From Tritrichomonas musculus (Eukaryota > Parabasalia > Tritrichomonadida > Tritrichomonadidae), in the NCBI GenBank assembly GCA_039105265.1, contig JAPFFF010000003.1, forward strand, positions 8,936,501 through 9,000,500: 64,000 bases of DNA, given 5' to 3'. Each line of letters starts with the position of its first letter. Position 1 is the stretch's first letter. The notes under the pieces are model-generated. The model was not told the DNA's origin. It did no database searches and saw nothing but the letters and a program-made list of their open reading frames with translations. Made by a program: the position numbers and the translations under genes. Below, piece by piece: positions 12,307 through 26,292 of this stretch.

Positions 12307-14073
12307 CGATTATCTCCCAAACAACAACGATTCTCTTCCAAGCAGCATCGATTCTCTTCCAAACAACAACGATTCTCTTCCAAACAACAACGATTCTCTT
12401 CCAAACAACAACGATTCTCTTCCAAGCAGCATCGATTCTCTTCCAAACAACAACGATTCTCTTCCAAACAACAACGATTCTCTTCCAAACAACAACGATT
12501 CTCTTCCAAGCAGCATCGATTCTCTTCCAAGCAGCATCGATTCTCTTCCAAACAACAACGATTCTCTTCCAAGCAGCATCGATTCTCTTCCAAGCAGCAT
12601 CGATTCTCTTCCAAGCAGCATCGATTCTCTTCCAAACAACAACGATTCTCTTCCAAACAACAACGATTCTCTTCCAAACAACAACGATTCTCTTCCAAAC
12701 AACAACGATTCTCTTCCAAGTAGCATCGATTCTCTTCCAAGCAGCATCGATTATCTCCCAAACAACAACGATTCTCTTCCAAGCAGCATCGATTCTCTTC
12801 CAAGCAGCATCGATTCTCTTCCAAACAACAACGATTCTCTTCCAAACAACAACGATTCTCTTCCAAACAACAACGATTCTCTTCCAAACAACAACGATTC
12901 TCTTCCAAACAACAACGATTCTCTTCCAAACAACAACGATTCTCTTCCAAGCAGCATCGATTCTCTTCCAAACAACAACGATTCTCTTCCAAACAACAAC
13001 GATTCTCTTCCAAGCAGCATCGATTCTCTTCCAAACAACAACGATTCTCTTCCAAACAACAACGATTCTCTTCCAAACAACAACGATTCTCTTCCAAACA
13101 ACAACGATTCTCTTCCAAACAACAACGATTCTCTTCCAAACAACAACGATTCTCTTCCAAACAACAACGATTCTCTTCCAAGCAGCATCGATTCTCTTCC
13201 AAACAACAACGATTCTCTTCCAAACAACAACGATTCTCTTCCAAACAACAACGATTCTCTTCCAAACAACAACGATTCTCTTCCAAGCAGCATCGATTAT
13301 CTCCCAAACAACAACGATTCTCTTCCAAGCAGCATCGATTCTCTTCCAAGCAGCATCGATTCTCTTCCAAACAACAACGATTCTCTTCCAAACAACAACG
13401 ATTCTCTTCCAAACAACAACGATTCTCTTCCAAACAACAACGATTCTCTTCCAAGTAGCATCGATTCTCTTCCATGCAGCATCGATTATCTCCCAAACAA
13501 CAACGATTCTCTTCCAAGCAGCATCGATTCTCTTCCAAACAACAACGATTCTCTTCCAAACAACAACGATTCTCTTCCAAACAACAACGATTCTCTTCCA
13601 AGCAGCATCGATTATCTCCCAAACAACAACGATTCTCTTCCAAACAACAACGATTCTCTTCCAAACAACAACGATTCTCTTCCAAGCAGCATCGATTCTC
13701 TTCCAAGCAGCATCGATTCTCTTCCAAACAACAACGATTCTCTTCCAAGCAGCATCGATTCTCTTCCAAGCAGCATCGATTCTCTTCCAAGCAGCATCGA
13801 TTCTCTTCCAAACAACAACGATTCTCTTCCAAGCAGCATCGATTCTCTTCCAAGCAGCATCGATTCTCTTCCAAGCAGCATCGATTATCTCCCAAACAAC
13901 AACGATTCTCTTCCAAACAACAACGATTCTCTTCCAAGCAGCATCGATTCTCTTCCAAACAACAACGATTCTCTTCCAAACAACAACGATTCTCTTCCAA
14001 ACAACAACGATTCTCTTCCAAACAACAACGATTCTCTTCCAAGTAGCATCGATTCTCTTCCAAGCAGCATCGA

Positions 14074-17000
14074 TTATCTCCCAAACAACAACGATTCTCT
14101 TCCAAGCAGCATCGATTCTCTTCCAAGCAGCATCGATTCTCTTCCAAACAACAACGATTCTCTTCCAAACAACAACGATTCTCTTCCAAACAACAACGAT
14201 TCTCTTCCAAACAACAACGATTCTCTTCCAAACAACAACGATTCTCTTCCAAACAACAACGATTCTCTTCCAAGCAGCATCGATTCTCTTCCAAACAACA
14301 ACGATTCTCTTCCAAACAACAACGATTCTCTTCCAAGCAGCATCGATTCTCTTCCAAACAACAACGATTCTCTTCCAAACAACAACGATTCTCTTCCAAA
14401 CAACAACGATTCTCTTCCAAACAACAACGATTCTCTTCCAAACAACAACGATTCTCTTCCAAACAACAACGATTCTCTTCCAAACAACAACGATTCTCTT
14501 CCAAGCAGCATCGATTCTCTTCCAAACAACAACGATTCTCTTCCAAGCAGCATCGATTCTCTTCCAAGCAGCATCGATTCTCTTCCAAGCAGCATCGATT
14601 CTCTTCCAAACAACAACGATTCTCTTCAAAGCAGCATCGATTATCTCCCAAACAACAACGATTCTCTTCCAAGCAGCATCGATTCTCTTCCAAACAACAA
14701 CGATTCTCTTCCAAACAACAACGATTCTCTTCCAAGCAGCATCGATTCTCTTCCAAGCAGCATCGATTCTCTTCCAAGCAGCATCGATTCTCTTCCAAAC
14801 AACAACGATTCTCTTCCAAGCAGCATCGATTCTCTTCCAAGCAGCATCGATTCTCTTCCAAGCAGCATCGATTCTCTTCCAAACAACAACGATTCTCTTC
14901 CAAACAACAACGATTCTCTTCCAAACAACAACGATTCTCTTCCAAACAACAACGATTCTCTTCCAAGCAGCATCGATTCTCTTCCAAGCAGCATCGATTA
15001 TCTCCCAAACAACAACGATTCTCTTCCAAGCAGCATCGATTCTCTTCCAAGCAGCATCGATTCTCTTCCAAACAACAACGATTCTCTTCCAAACAACAAC
15101 GATTCTCTTCCAAGTAGCATCGATTCTCTTCCAAGCAGCATCGATTCTCTTCCAAACAACAACGATTCTCTTCCAAACAACAACGATTCTCTTCCAAACA
15201 ACAACGATTCTCTTCCAAACAACAACGATTCTCTTCCAAACAACAACGATTCTCTTCCAAGCAGCATCGATTCTCTTCCAAGCAGCATCGATTATCTCCT
15301 AAACAACAACGATTCTCTTCCAAGCAGCATCGATTCTCTTCCAAGCAGCATCGATTCTCTTCCAAGCAGCATCGATTCTCTTCCAAGCAGCATCGATTAT
15401 CTCCCAAACAACAACGATTCTCTTCCAAGCAGCATCGATTATCTCCCAAACAACAACGATTCTCTTCCAAACAACAACGATTCTCTTCCAAGCAGCATCG
15501 ATTCTCTTCCAAGCAGCATCGATTCTCTTCCAAGCAGCATCGATTCTCTTCCAAACAACAACGATTCTCTTCCAAGCAGCATCGATTCTCTTCCAAACAA
15601 CAACGATTCTCTTCCAAACAACAACGATTCTCTTCCAAGCAGCATCGATTCTCTTCCAAGCAGCATCGATTCTCTTCCAAGCAGCATCGATTCTCTTCCA
15701 AACAACAACGATTCTCTTCCAAGCAGCATCGATTCTCTTCCAAGCAGCATCGATTCTCTTCCAAGCAGCATCGATTCTCTTCCAAACAACAACGATTCTC
15801 TTCCAAACAACAACGATTCTCTTCCAAACAACAACGATTCTCTTCCAAACAACAACGATTCTCTTCCAAGCAGCATCGATTCTCTTCCAAGCAGCATCGA
15901 TTATCTCCCAAACAACAACGATTCTCTTCCAAGCAGCATCGATTCTCTTCCAAGCAGCATCGATTCTCTTCCAAGCAGCATCGATTCTCTTCCAAGCAGC
16001 ATCGATTCTCTTCCAAGCAGCATCGATTCTCTTCCAAGCAGCATCGATTATCTCCCAAACAACAACGATTCTCTTCCAAGCAGCATCGATTCTCTTCCAA
16101 GCAGCATCGATTCTCTTCCAAACAACAACGATTCTCTTCCAAACAACAACGATTCTCTTCCAAACAACAACGATTCTCTTCCAAACAACAACGATTCTCT
16201 TCCAAGCAGCATCGATTCTCTTCCAAGCAGCATCGATTCTCTTCCAAACAACAACGATTCTCTTCCAAGCAGCATCGATTCTCTTCCAAGCAGCATCGAT
16301 TCTCTTCCAAACAACAACGATTCTCTTCCAAGCAGCATCGATTCTCTTCCAAGCAGCATCGATTCTCTTCCAAGCAGCATCGATTCTCTTCCAAACAACA
16401 ACGATTCTCTTCCAAACAACAACGATTCTCTTCCAAACAACAACGATTCTCTTCCAAGCAGCATCGATTCTCTTCCAAGCAGCATCGATTATCTCCCAAA
16501 CAACAACGATTCTCTTCCAAGCAGCATCGATTCTCTTCCAAGCAGCATCGATTCTCTTCCAAGCAGCATCGATTCTCTTCCAAGCAGCATCGATTCTCTT
16601 CCAAGCAGCATCGATTCTCTTCCAAGCAGCATCGATTATCTCCCAAACAACAACGATTCTCTTCCAAGCAGCATCGATTCTCTTCCAAGCAGCATCGATT
16701 CTCTTCCAAACAACAACGATTCTCTTCCAAACAACAACGATTCTCTTCCAAACAACAACGATTCTCTTCCAAACAACAACGATTCTCTTCCAAGCAGCAT
16801 CGATTCTCTTCCAAGCAGCATCGATTATCTCCCAAACAACAACGATTCTCTTCCAAGCAGCATCGATTCTCTTCCAAGCAGCATCGATTCTCTTCCAAGC
16901 AGCATCGATTCTCTTCCAAGCAGCATCGATTCTCTTCCAAGCAGCATCGATTCTCTTCCAAGCAGCATCGATTATCTCCCAAACAACAACGATTCTCTTC

Positions 17001-19257
17001 CAAGCAGCATCGATTCTCTTCCAAGCAGCATCGATTCTCTTCCAAACAACAACGATTCTCTTCCAAACAACAACGATTCTCTTCCAAACAACAACGATTC
17101 TCTTCCAAAAAACAACGATTCTCTTCCAAACAACAACGATTCTCTTCCAAACAACAACGATTCTCTTCCAAGCAGCATCGATTCTCTTCCAAACAACAAC
17201 GATTCTCTTCCAAACAACAACGATTCTCTTCCAAGCAGCATCGATTCTCTTCCAAGCAGCATCGATTCTCTTCCAAGCAGCATCGATTCTCTTCCAAGCA
17301 GCATCGATTATCTCCCAAACAACAACGATTCTCTTCCAAGCAGCATCGATTCTCTTCCAAGCAGCATCGATTCTCTTCCAAGCAGCATCGATTCTCTTCC
17401 AAGCAGCATCGATTCTCTTCCAAGCAGCATCGATTATCTCCCAAACAACAACGATTCTCTTCCAAGCAGCATCGATTCTCTTCCAAGCAGCATCGATTCT
17501 CTTCCAAACAACAACGATTCTCTTCCAAACAACAACGATTCTCTTCCAAACAACAACGATTCTCTTCCAAACAACAACGATTCTCTTCCAAACAACAACG
17601 ATTCTCTTCCAAACAACAACGATTCTCTTCCAAGCAGCATCGATTCTCTTCCAAACAACAACGATTCTCTTCCAAACAACAACGATTCTCTTCCAAGCAG
17701 CATCGATTCTCTTCCAAACAACAACGATTCTCTTCCAAACAACAACGATTCTCTTCCAAACAACAACGATTCTCTTCCAAACAACAACGATTCTCTTCCA
17801 AACAACAACGATTCTCTTCCAAACAACAACGATTCTCTTCCAAACAACAACGATTCTCTTCCAAGCAGCATCGATTCTCTTCCAAACAACAACGATTCTC
17901 TTCCAAGCAGCATCGATTCTCTTCCAAGCAGCATCGATTCTCTTCCAAGCAGCATCGATTCTCTTCCAAACAACAACGATTCTCTTCAAAGCAGCATCGA
18001 TTATCTCCCAAACAACAACGATTCTCTTCCAAGCAGCATCGATTCTCTTCCAAACAACAACGATTCTCTTCCAAACAACAACGATTCTCTTCCAAGCAGC
18101 ATCGATTCTCTTCCAAGCAGCATCGATTCTCTTCCAAGCAGCATCGATTCTCTTCCAAACAACAACGATTCTCTTCCAAGCAGCATCGATTCTCTTCCAA
18201 GCAGCATCGATTCTCTTCCAAGCAGCATCGATTCTCTTCCAAACAACAACGATTCTCTTCCAAACAACAACGATTCTCTTCCAAACAACAACGATTCTCT
18301 TCCAAACAACAACGATTCTCTTCCAAGCAGCATCGATTCTCTTCCAAGCAGCATCGATTATCTCCCAAACAACAACGATTCTCTTCCAAGCAGCATCGAT
18401 TCTCTTCCAAGCAGCATCGATTCTCTTCCAAACAACAACGATTCTCTTCCAAACAACAACGATTCTCTTCCAAGTAGCATCGATTCTCTTCCAAGCAGCA
18501 TCGATTCTCTTCCAAACAACAACGATTCTCTTCCAAACAACAACGATTCTCTTCCAAACAACAACGATTCTCTTCCAAACAACAACGATTCTCTTCCAAA
18601 CAACAACGATTCTCTTCCAAGCAGCATCGATTCTCTTCCAAGCAGCATCGATTATCTCCTAAACAACAACGATTCTCTTCCAAGCAGCATCGATTCTCTT
18701 CCAAGCAGCATCGATTCTCTTCCAAGCAGCATCGATTCTCTTCCAAGCAGCATCGATTATCTCCCAAACAACAACGATTCTCTTCCAAGCAGCATCGATT
18801 ATCTCCCAAACAACAACGATTCTCTTCCAAACAACAACGATTCTCTTCCAAGCAGCATCGATTCTCTTCCAAGCAGCATCGATTCTCTTCCAAGCAGCAT
18901 CGATTCTCTTCCAAACAACAACGATTCTCTTCCAAGCAGCATCGATTCTCTTCCAAACAACAACGATTCTCTTCCAAACAACAACGATTCTCTTCCAAGC
19001 AGCATCGATTCTCTTCCAAGCAGCATCGATTCTCTTCCAAGCAGCATCGATTCTCTTCCAAACAACAACGATTCTCTTCCAAGCAGCATCGATTCTCTTC
19101 CAAGCAGCATCGATTCTCTTCCAAGCAGCATCGATTCTCTTCCAAACAACAACGATTCTCTTCCAAACAACAACGATTCTCTTCCAAACAACAACGATTC
19201 TCTTCCAAACAACAACGATTCTCTTCCAAGCAGCATCGATTCTCTTCCAAGCAGCAT
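14074..19257. repeat. Higher-order duplication, offset 3360 bp (160 units)
   Basis: The series of C-delimited blocks beginning at 14074, 14641, 14998 and 15439 recurs in the same order and lengths at 17434, 18001, 18358 and 18799. Linked single-base markers travel with it: TCTTCAAAG near 14623 and 17983, and the CCTAAAC type C units at 15289 and 18649. This is a direct tandem duplication within the array. Confidence 0.85.
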
Positions 19258-20730
19258 CGATTATCTCCCAAACAACAACGATTCTCTTCCAAGCAGCATC
19301 GATTCTCTTCCAAGCAGCATCGATTCTCTTCCAAGCAGCATCGATTCTCTTCCAAGCAGCATCGATTCTCTTCCAAGCAGCATCGATTCTCTTCCAAGCA
19401 GCATCGATTATCTCCCAAACAACAACGATTCTCTTCCAAGCAGCATCGATTATCTCCCAAACAACAACGATTCTCTTCCAAACAACAACGATTCTCTTCC
19501 AAGCAGCATCGATTCTCTTCCAAGCAGCATCGATTCTCTTCCAAACAACAACGATTCTCTTCCAAGCAGCATCGATTCTCTTCCAAGCAGCATCGATTCT
19601 CTTCCAAGCAGCATCGATTCTCTTCCAAACAACAACGATTCTCTTCCAAACAACAACGATTCTCTTCCAAACAACAACGATTCTCTTCCAAACAACAACG
19701 ATTCTCTTCCAAGCAGCATCGATTCTCTTCCAAGCAGCATCGATTATCTCCCAAACAACAACGATTCTCTTCCAAGCAGCATCGATTCTCTTCCAAGCAG
19801 CATCGATTCTCTTCCAAGCAGCATCGATTCTCTTCCAAGCAGCATCGATTCTCTTCCAAGCAGCATCGATTCTCTTCCAAGCAGCATCGATTATCTCCCA
19901 AACAACAACGATTCTCTTCCAAGCAGCATCGATTATCTCCCAAACAACAACGATTCTCTTCCAAACAACAACGATTCTCTTCCAAGCAGCATCGATTCTC
20001 TTCCAAGCAGCATCGATTCTCTTCCAAGCAGCATCGATTCTCTTCCAAGCAGCATCGATTCTCTTCCAAACAACAACGATTCTCTTCCAAACAACAACGA
20101 TTCTCTTCCAAACAACAACGATTCTCTTCCAAACAACAACGATTCTCTTCCAAGCAGCATCGATTCTCTTCCAAGCAGCATCGATTATCTCCCAAACAAC
20201 AACGATTCTCTTCCAAGCAGCATCGATTCTCTTCCAAGCAGCATCGATTCTCTTCCAAGCAGCATCGATTCTCTTCCAAGCAGCATCGATTCTCTTCCAA
20301 GCAGCATCGATTCTCTTCCAAGCAGCATCGATTCTCTTCCAAGCAGCATCGATTCTCTTCCAAGCAGCATCGATTCTCTTCCAAGCAGCATCGATTCTCT
20401 TCCAAGCAGCATCGATTCTCTTCCAAGCAGCATCGATTCTCTTCCAAACAACAACGATTCTCTTCCAAGCAGCATCGATTCTCTTCCAAACAACAACGAT
20501 TCTCTTCCAAACAACAACGATTCTCTTCCAAGCAGCATCGATTCTCTTCCAAGCAGCATCGATTCTCTTCCAAGCAGCATCGATTCTCTTCCAAGCAGCA
20601 TCGATTCTCTTCCAAACAACAACGATTCTCTTCCAAGCAGCATCGATTCTCTTCCAAGCAGCATCGATTCTCTTCCAAGCAGCATCGATTCTCTTCCAAA
20701 CAACAACGATTCTCTTCCAAGCAGCATCGA

Positions 20731-23700
20731 TTATCTCCCAAACAACAACGATTCTCTTCCAAGCAGCATCGATTCTCTTCCAAACAACAACGATTCTCTT
20801 CCAAACAACAACGATTCTCTTCCAAGCAGCATCGATTCTCTTCCAAGCAGCATCGATTCTCTTCCAAGCAGCATCGATTCTCTTCCAAGCAGCATCGATT
20901 CTCTTCCAAACAACAACGATTCTCTTCCAAGCAGCATCGATTCTCTTCCAAGCAGCATCGATTCTCTTCCAAGCAGCATCGATTCTCTTCCAAACAACAA
21001 CGATTCTCTTCCAAACAACAACGATTCTCTTCCAAACAACAACGATTCTCTTCCAAACAACAACGATTCTCTTCCAAGCAGCATCGATTCTCTTCCAAGC
21101 AGCATCGATTATCTCCCAAACAACAACGATTCTCTTCCAAGCAGCATCGATTCTCTTCCAAGCAGCATCGATTCTCTTCCAAACAACAACGATTCTCTTC
21201 CAAACAACAACGATTCTCTTCCAAACAACAACGATTCTCTTCCAAACAACAACGATTCTCTTCCAAGCAGCATCGATTCTCTTCCAAGCAGCATCGATTA
21301 TCTCCCAAACAACAACGATTCTCTTCCAAGCAGCATCGATTCTCTTCCAAGCAGCATCGATTCTCTTCCAAGCAGCATCGATTCTCTTCCAAGCAGCATC
21401 GATTCTCTTCCAAGCAGCATCGATTATCTCCCAAACAACAACGATTCTCTTCCAAGCAGCATCGATTCTCTTCCAAACAACAACGATTCTCTTCCAAGCA
21501 GCATCGATTCTCTTCCAAGCAGCATCGATTCTCTTCCAAGCAGCATCGATTATCTCCCAAACAACAACGATTCTCTTCCAAGCAGCATCGATTCTCTTCC
21601 AAACAACAACGATTCTCTTCCAAGCAGCATCGATTCTCTTCCAAGCAGCATCGATTATCTCCCAAACAACAACGATTCTCTTCCAAGCAGCATCGATTCT
21701 CTTCCAAGCAGCATCGATTCTCTTCCAAGCAGCATCGATTCTCTTCCAAGCAGCATCGATTCTCTTCCAAGCAGCATCGATTATCTCCCAAACAACAACG
21801 ATTCTCTTCCAAGCAGCATCGATTCTCTTCCAAACAACAACGATTCTCTTCCAAGCAGCATCGATTCTCTTCCAAGCAGCATCGATTCTCTTCCAAACAA
21901 CAACGATTCTCTTCCAAACAACAACGATTCTCTTCCAAGCAGCATCGATTCTCTTCCAAGCAGCATCGATTCTCTTCCAAACAACAACGATTCTCTTCCA
22001 AGCAGCATCGATTCTCTTCCAAACAACAACGATTCTCTTCCAAACAACAACGATTCTCTTCCAAGCAGCATCGATTCTCTTCCAAGCAGCATCGATTCTC
22101 TTCCAAACAACAACGATTCTCTTCCAAGCAGCATCGATTCTCTTCCAAGCAGCATCGATTCTCTTCCAAGCAGCATCGATTATCTCCCAAACAACAACGA
22201 TTCTCTTCCAAGCAGCATCGATTCTCTTCCAAGCAGCATCGATTCTCTTCCAAGCAGCATCGATTCTCTTCCAAACAACAACGATTCTCTTCCAAACAAC
22301 AACGATTCTCTTCCAAACAACAACGATTCTCTTCCAAACAACAACGATTCTCTTCCAAGCAGCATCGATTCTCTTCCAAACAACAACGATTCTCTTCCAA
22401 ACAACAACGATTCTCTTCCAAGCAGCATCGATTCTCTTCCAAACAACAACGATTCTCTTCCAAACAACAACGATTCTCTTCCAAACAACAACGATTCTCT
22501 TCCAAACAACAACGATTCTCTTCCAAACAACAACGATTCTCTTCCAAACAACAACGATTCTCTTCCAAACAACAACGATTCTCTTCCAAGCAGCATCGAT
22601 TCTCTTCCAAACAACAACGATTCTCTTCCAAGCAGCATCGATTCTCTTCCAAGCAGCATCGATTCTCTTCCAAGCAGCATCGATTCTCTTCCAAACAACA
22701 ACGATTCTCTTCCAAGCAGCATCGATTATCTCCCAAACAACAACGATTCTCTTCCAAGCAGCATCGATTCTCTTCCAAACAACAACGATTCTCTTCCAAG
22801 CAGCATCGATTCTCTTCCAAACAACAACGATTCTCTTCCAAACAACAACGATTCTCTTCCAAGCAGCATCGATTCTCTTCCAAGCAGCATCGATTCTCTT
22901 CCAAGCAGCATCGATTCTCTTCCAAACAACAACGATTCTCTTCCAAGCAGCATCGATTCTCTTCCAAGCAGCATCGATTCTCTTCCAAGCAGCATCGATT
23001 CTCTTCCAAACAACAACGATTCTCTTCCAAACAACAACGATTCTCTTCCAAACAACAACGATTCTCTTCCAAACAACAACGATTCTCTTCCAAGCAGCAT
23101 CGATTCTCTTCCAAGCAGCATCGATTATCTCCCAAACAACAACGATTCTCTTCCAAGCAGCATCGATTCTCTTCCAAGCAGCATCGATTCTCTTCCAAAC
23201 AACAACGATTCTCTTCCAAACAACAACGATTCTCTTCCAAACAACAACGATTCTCTTCCAAGTAGCATCGATTCTCTTCCAAGCAGCATCGATTCTCTTC
23301 CAAGCAGCATCGATTCTCTTCCAAGCAGCATCGATTCTCTTCCAAACAACAACGATTCTCTTCCAAACAACAACGATTATCTCCCAAACAACAACGATTC
23401 TCTTCCAAGCAGCATCGATTCTCTTCCAAGCAGCATCGATTCTCTTCCAAGCAGCATCGATTCTCTTCCAAGCAGCATCGATTCTCTTCCAAGCAGCATC
23501 GATTCTCTTCCAAGCAGCATCGATTCTCTTCCAAACAACAACGATTCTCTTCCAAGCAGCATCGATTCTCTTCCAAGCAGCATCGATTCTCTTCCAAGCA
23601 GCATCGATTCTCTTCCAAACAACAACGATTCTCTTCCAAGCAGCATCGATTCTCTTCCAAACAACAACGATTCTCTTCCAAACAACAACGATTCTCTTCC

Positions 23701-26292
23701 AAGCAGCATCGATTCTCTTCCAAGCAGCATCGATTCTCTTCCAAGCAGCATCGATTCTCTTCCAAGCAGCATCGATTCTCTTCCAAACAACAACGATTCT
23801 CTTCCAAGCAGCATCGATTCTCTTCCAAGCAGCATCGATTCTCTTCCAAGCAGCATCGATTCTCTTCCAAACAACAACGATTCTCTTCCAAGCAGCATCG
23901 ATTATCTCCCAAACAACAACGATTCTCTTCCAAGCAGCATCGATTCTCTTCCAAACAACAACGATTCTCTTCCAAACAACAACGATTCTCTTCCAAGCAG
24001 CATCGATTCTCTTCCAAGCAGCATCGATTCTCTTCCAAGCAGCATCGATTCTCTTCCAAGCAGCATCGATTCTCTTCCAAACAACAACGATTCTCTTCCA
24101 AGCAGCATCGATTCTCTTCCAAGCAGCATCGATTCTCTTCCAAGCAGCATCGATTCTCTTCCAAACAACAACGATTCTCTTCCAAACAACAACGATTCTC
24201 TTCCAAACAACAACGATTCTCTTCCAAACAACAACGATTCTCTTCCAAGCAGCATCGATTCTCTTCCAAGCAGCATCGATTATCTCCCAAACAACAACGA
24301 TTCTCTTCCAAGCAGCATCGATTCTCTTCCAAGCAGCATCGATTCTCTTCCAAACAACAACGATTCTCTTCCAAACAACAACGATTCTCTTCCAAACAAC
24401 AACGATTCTCTTCCAAACAACAACGATTCTCTTCCAAGCAGCATCGATTCTCTTCCAAGCAGCATCGATTATCTCCCAAACAACAACGATTCTCTTCCAA
24501 GCAGCATCGATTCTCTTCCAAGCAGCATCGATTCTCTTCCAAGCAGCATCGATTCTCTTCCAAGCAGCATCGATTCTCTTCCAAGCAGCATCGATTATCT
24601 CCCAAACAACAACGATTCTCTTCCAAGCAGCATCGATTCTCTTCCAAACAACAACGATTCTCTTCCAAGCAGCATCGATTCTCTTCCAAGCAGCATCGAT
24701 TCTCTTCCAAGCAGCATCGATTATCTCCCAAACAACAACGATTCTCTTCCAAGCAGCATCGATTCTCTTCCAAACAACAACGATTCTCTTCCAAGCAGCA
24801 TCGATTCTCTTCCAAGCAGCATCGATTATCTCCCAAACAACAACGATTCTCTTCCAAGCAGCATCGATTCTCTTCCAAGCAGCATCGATTCTCTTCCAAG
24901 CAGCATCGATTCTCTTCCAAGCAGCATCGATTCTCTTCCAAGCAGCATCGATTATCTCCCAAACAACAACGATTCTCTTCCAAGCAGCATCGATTCTCTT
25001 CCAAACAACAACGATTCTCTTCCAAGCAGCATCGATTCTCTTCCAAGCAGCATCGATTCTCTTCCAAACAACAACGATTCTCTTCCAAACAACAACGATT
25101 CTCTTCCAAGCAGCATCGATTCTCTTCCAAGCAGCATCGATTCTCTTCCAAACAACAACGATTCTCTTCCAAGCAGCATCGATTCTCTTCCAAACAACAA
25201 CGATTCTCTTCCAAACAACAACGATTCTCTTCCAAGCAGCATCGATTCTCTTCCAAGCAGCATCGATTCTCTTCCAAACAACAACGATTCTCTTCCAAGC
25301 AGCATCGATTCTCTTCCAAGCAGCATCGATTCTCTTCCAAGCAGCATCGATTATCTCCCAAACAACAACGATTCTCTTCCAAGCAGCATCGATTCTCTTC
25401 CAAGCAGCATCGATTCTCTTCCAAGCAGCATCGATTCTCTTCCAAACAACAACGATTCTCTTCCAAACAACAACGATTCTCTTCCAAACAACAACGATTC
25501 TCTTCCAAACAACAACGATTCTCTTCCAAGCAGCATCGATTCTCTTCCAAACAACAACGATTCTCTTCCAAACAACAACGATTCTCTTCCAAGCAGCATC
25601 GATTCTCTTCCAAACAACAACGATTCTCTTCCAAACAACAACGATTCTCTTCCAAACAACAACGATTCTCTTCCAAACAACAACGATTCTCTTCCAAACA
25701 ACAACGATTCTCTTCCAAACAACAACGATTCTCTTCCAAACAACAACGATTCTCTTCCAAGCAGCATCGATTCTCTTCCAAACAACAACGATTCTCTTCC
25801 AAGCAGCATCGATTCTCTTCCAAGCAGCATCGATTCTCTTCCAAGCAGCATCGATTCTCTTCCAAACAACAACGATTCTCTTCCAAGCAGCATCGATTAT
25901 CTCCCAAACAACAACGATTCTCTTCCAAGCAGCATCGATTCTCTTCCAAACAACAACGATTCTCTTCCAAGCAGCATCGATTCTCTTCCAAACAACAACG
26001 ATTCTCTTCCAAACAACAACGATTCTCTTCCAAGCAGCATCGATTCTCTTCCAAGCAGCATCGATTCTCTTCCAAGCAGCATCGATTCTCTTCCAAACAA
26101 CAACGATTCTCTTCCAAGCAGCATCGATTCTCTTCCAAGCAGCATCGATTCTCTTCCAAGCAGCATCGATTCTCTTCCAAACAACAACGATTCTCTTCCA
26201 AACAACAACGATTCTCTTCCAAACAACAACGATTCTCTTCCAAACAACAACGATTCTCTTCCAAGCAGCATCGATTCTCTTCCAAGCAGCAT
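20731..26292. repeat. Tandem higher-order duplication, offset 3171 bp (151 units)
   Basis: Blocks starting at 20731, 21109, 21781, 22180 and 22726 are repeated at 23902, 24280, 24952, 25351 and 25897 with identical lengths and A/B order. The copies diverge after 23121 and 26292, where the following blocks differ. One of the clearest recent duplications in the array. Confidence 0.85.
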
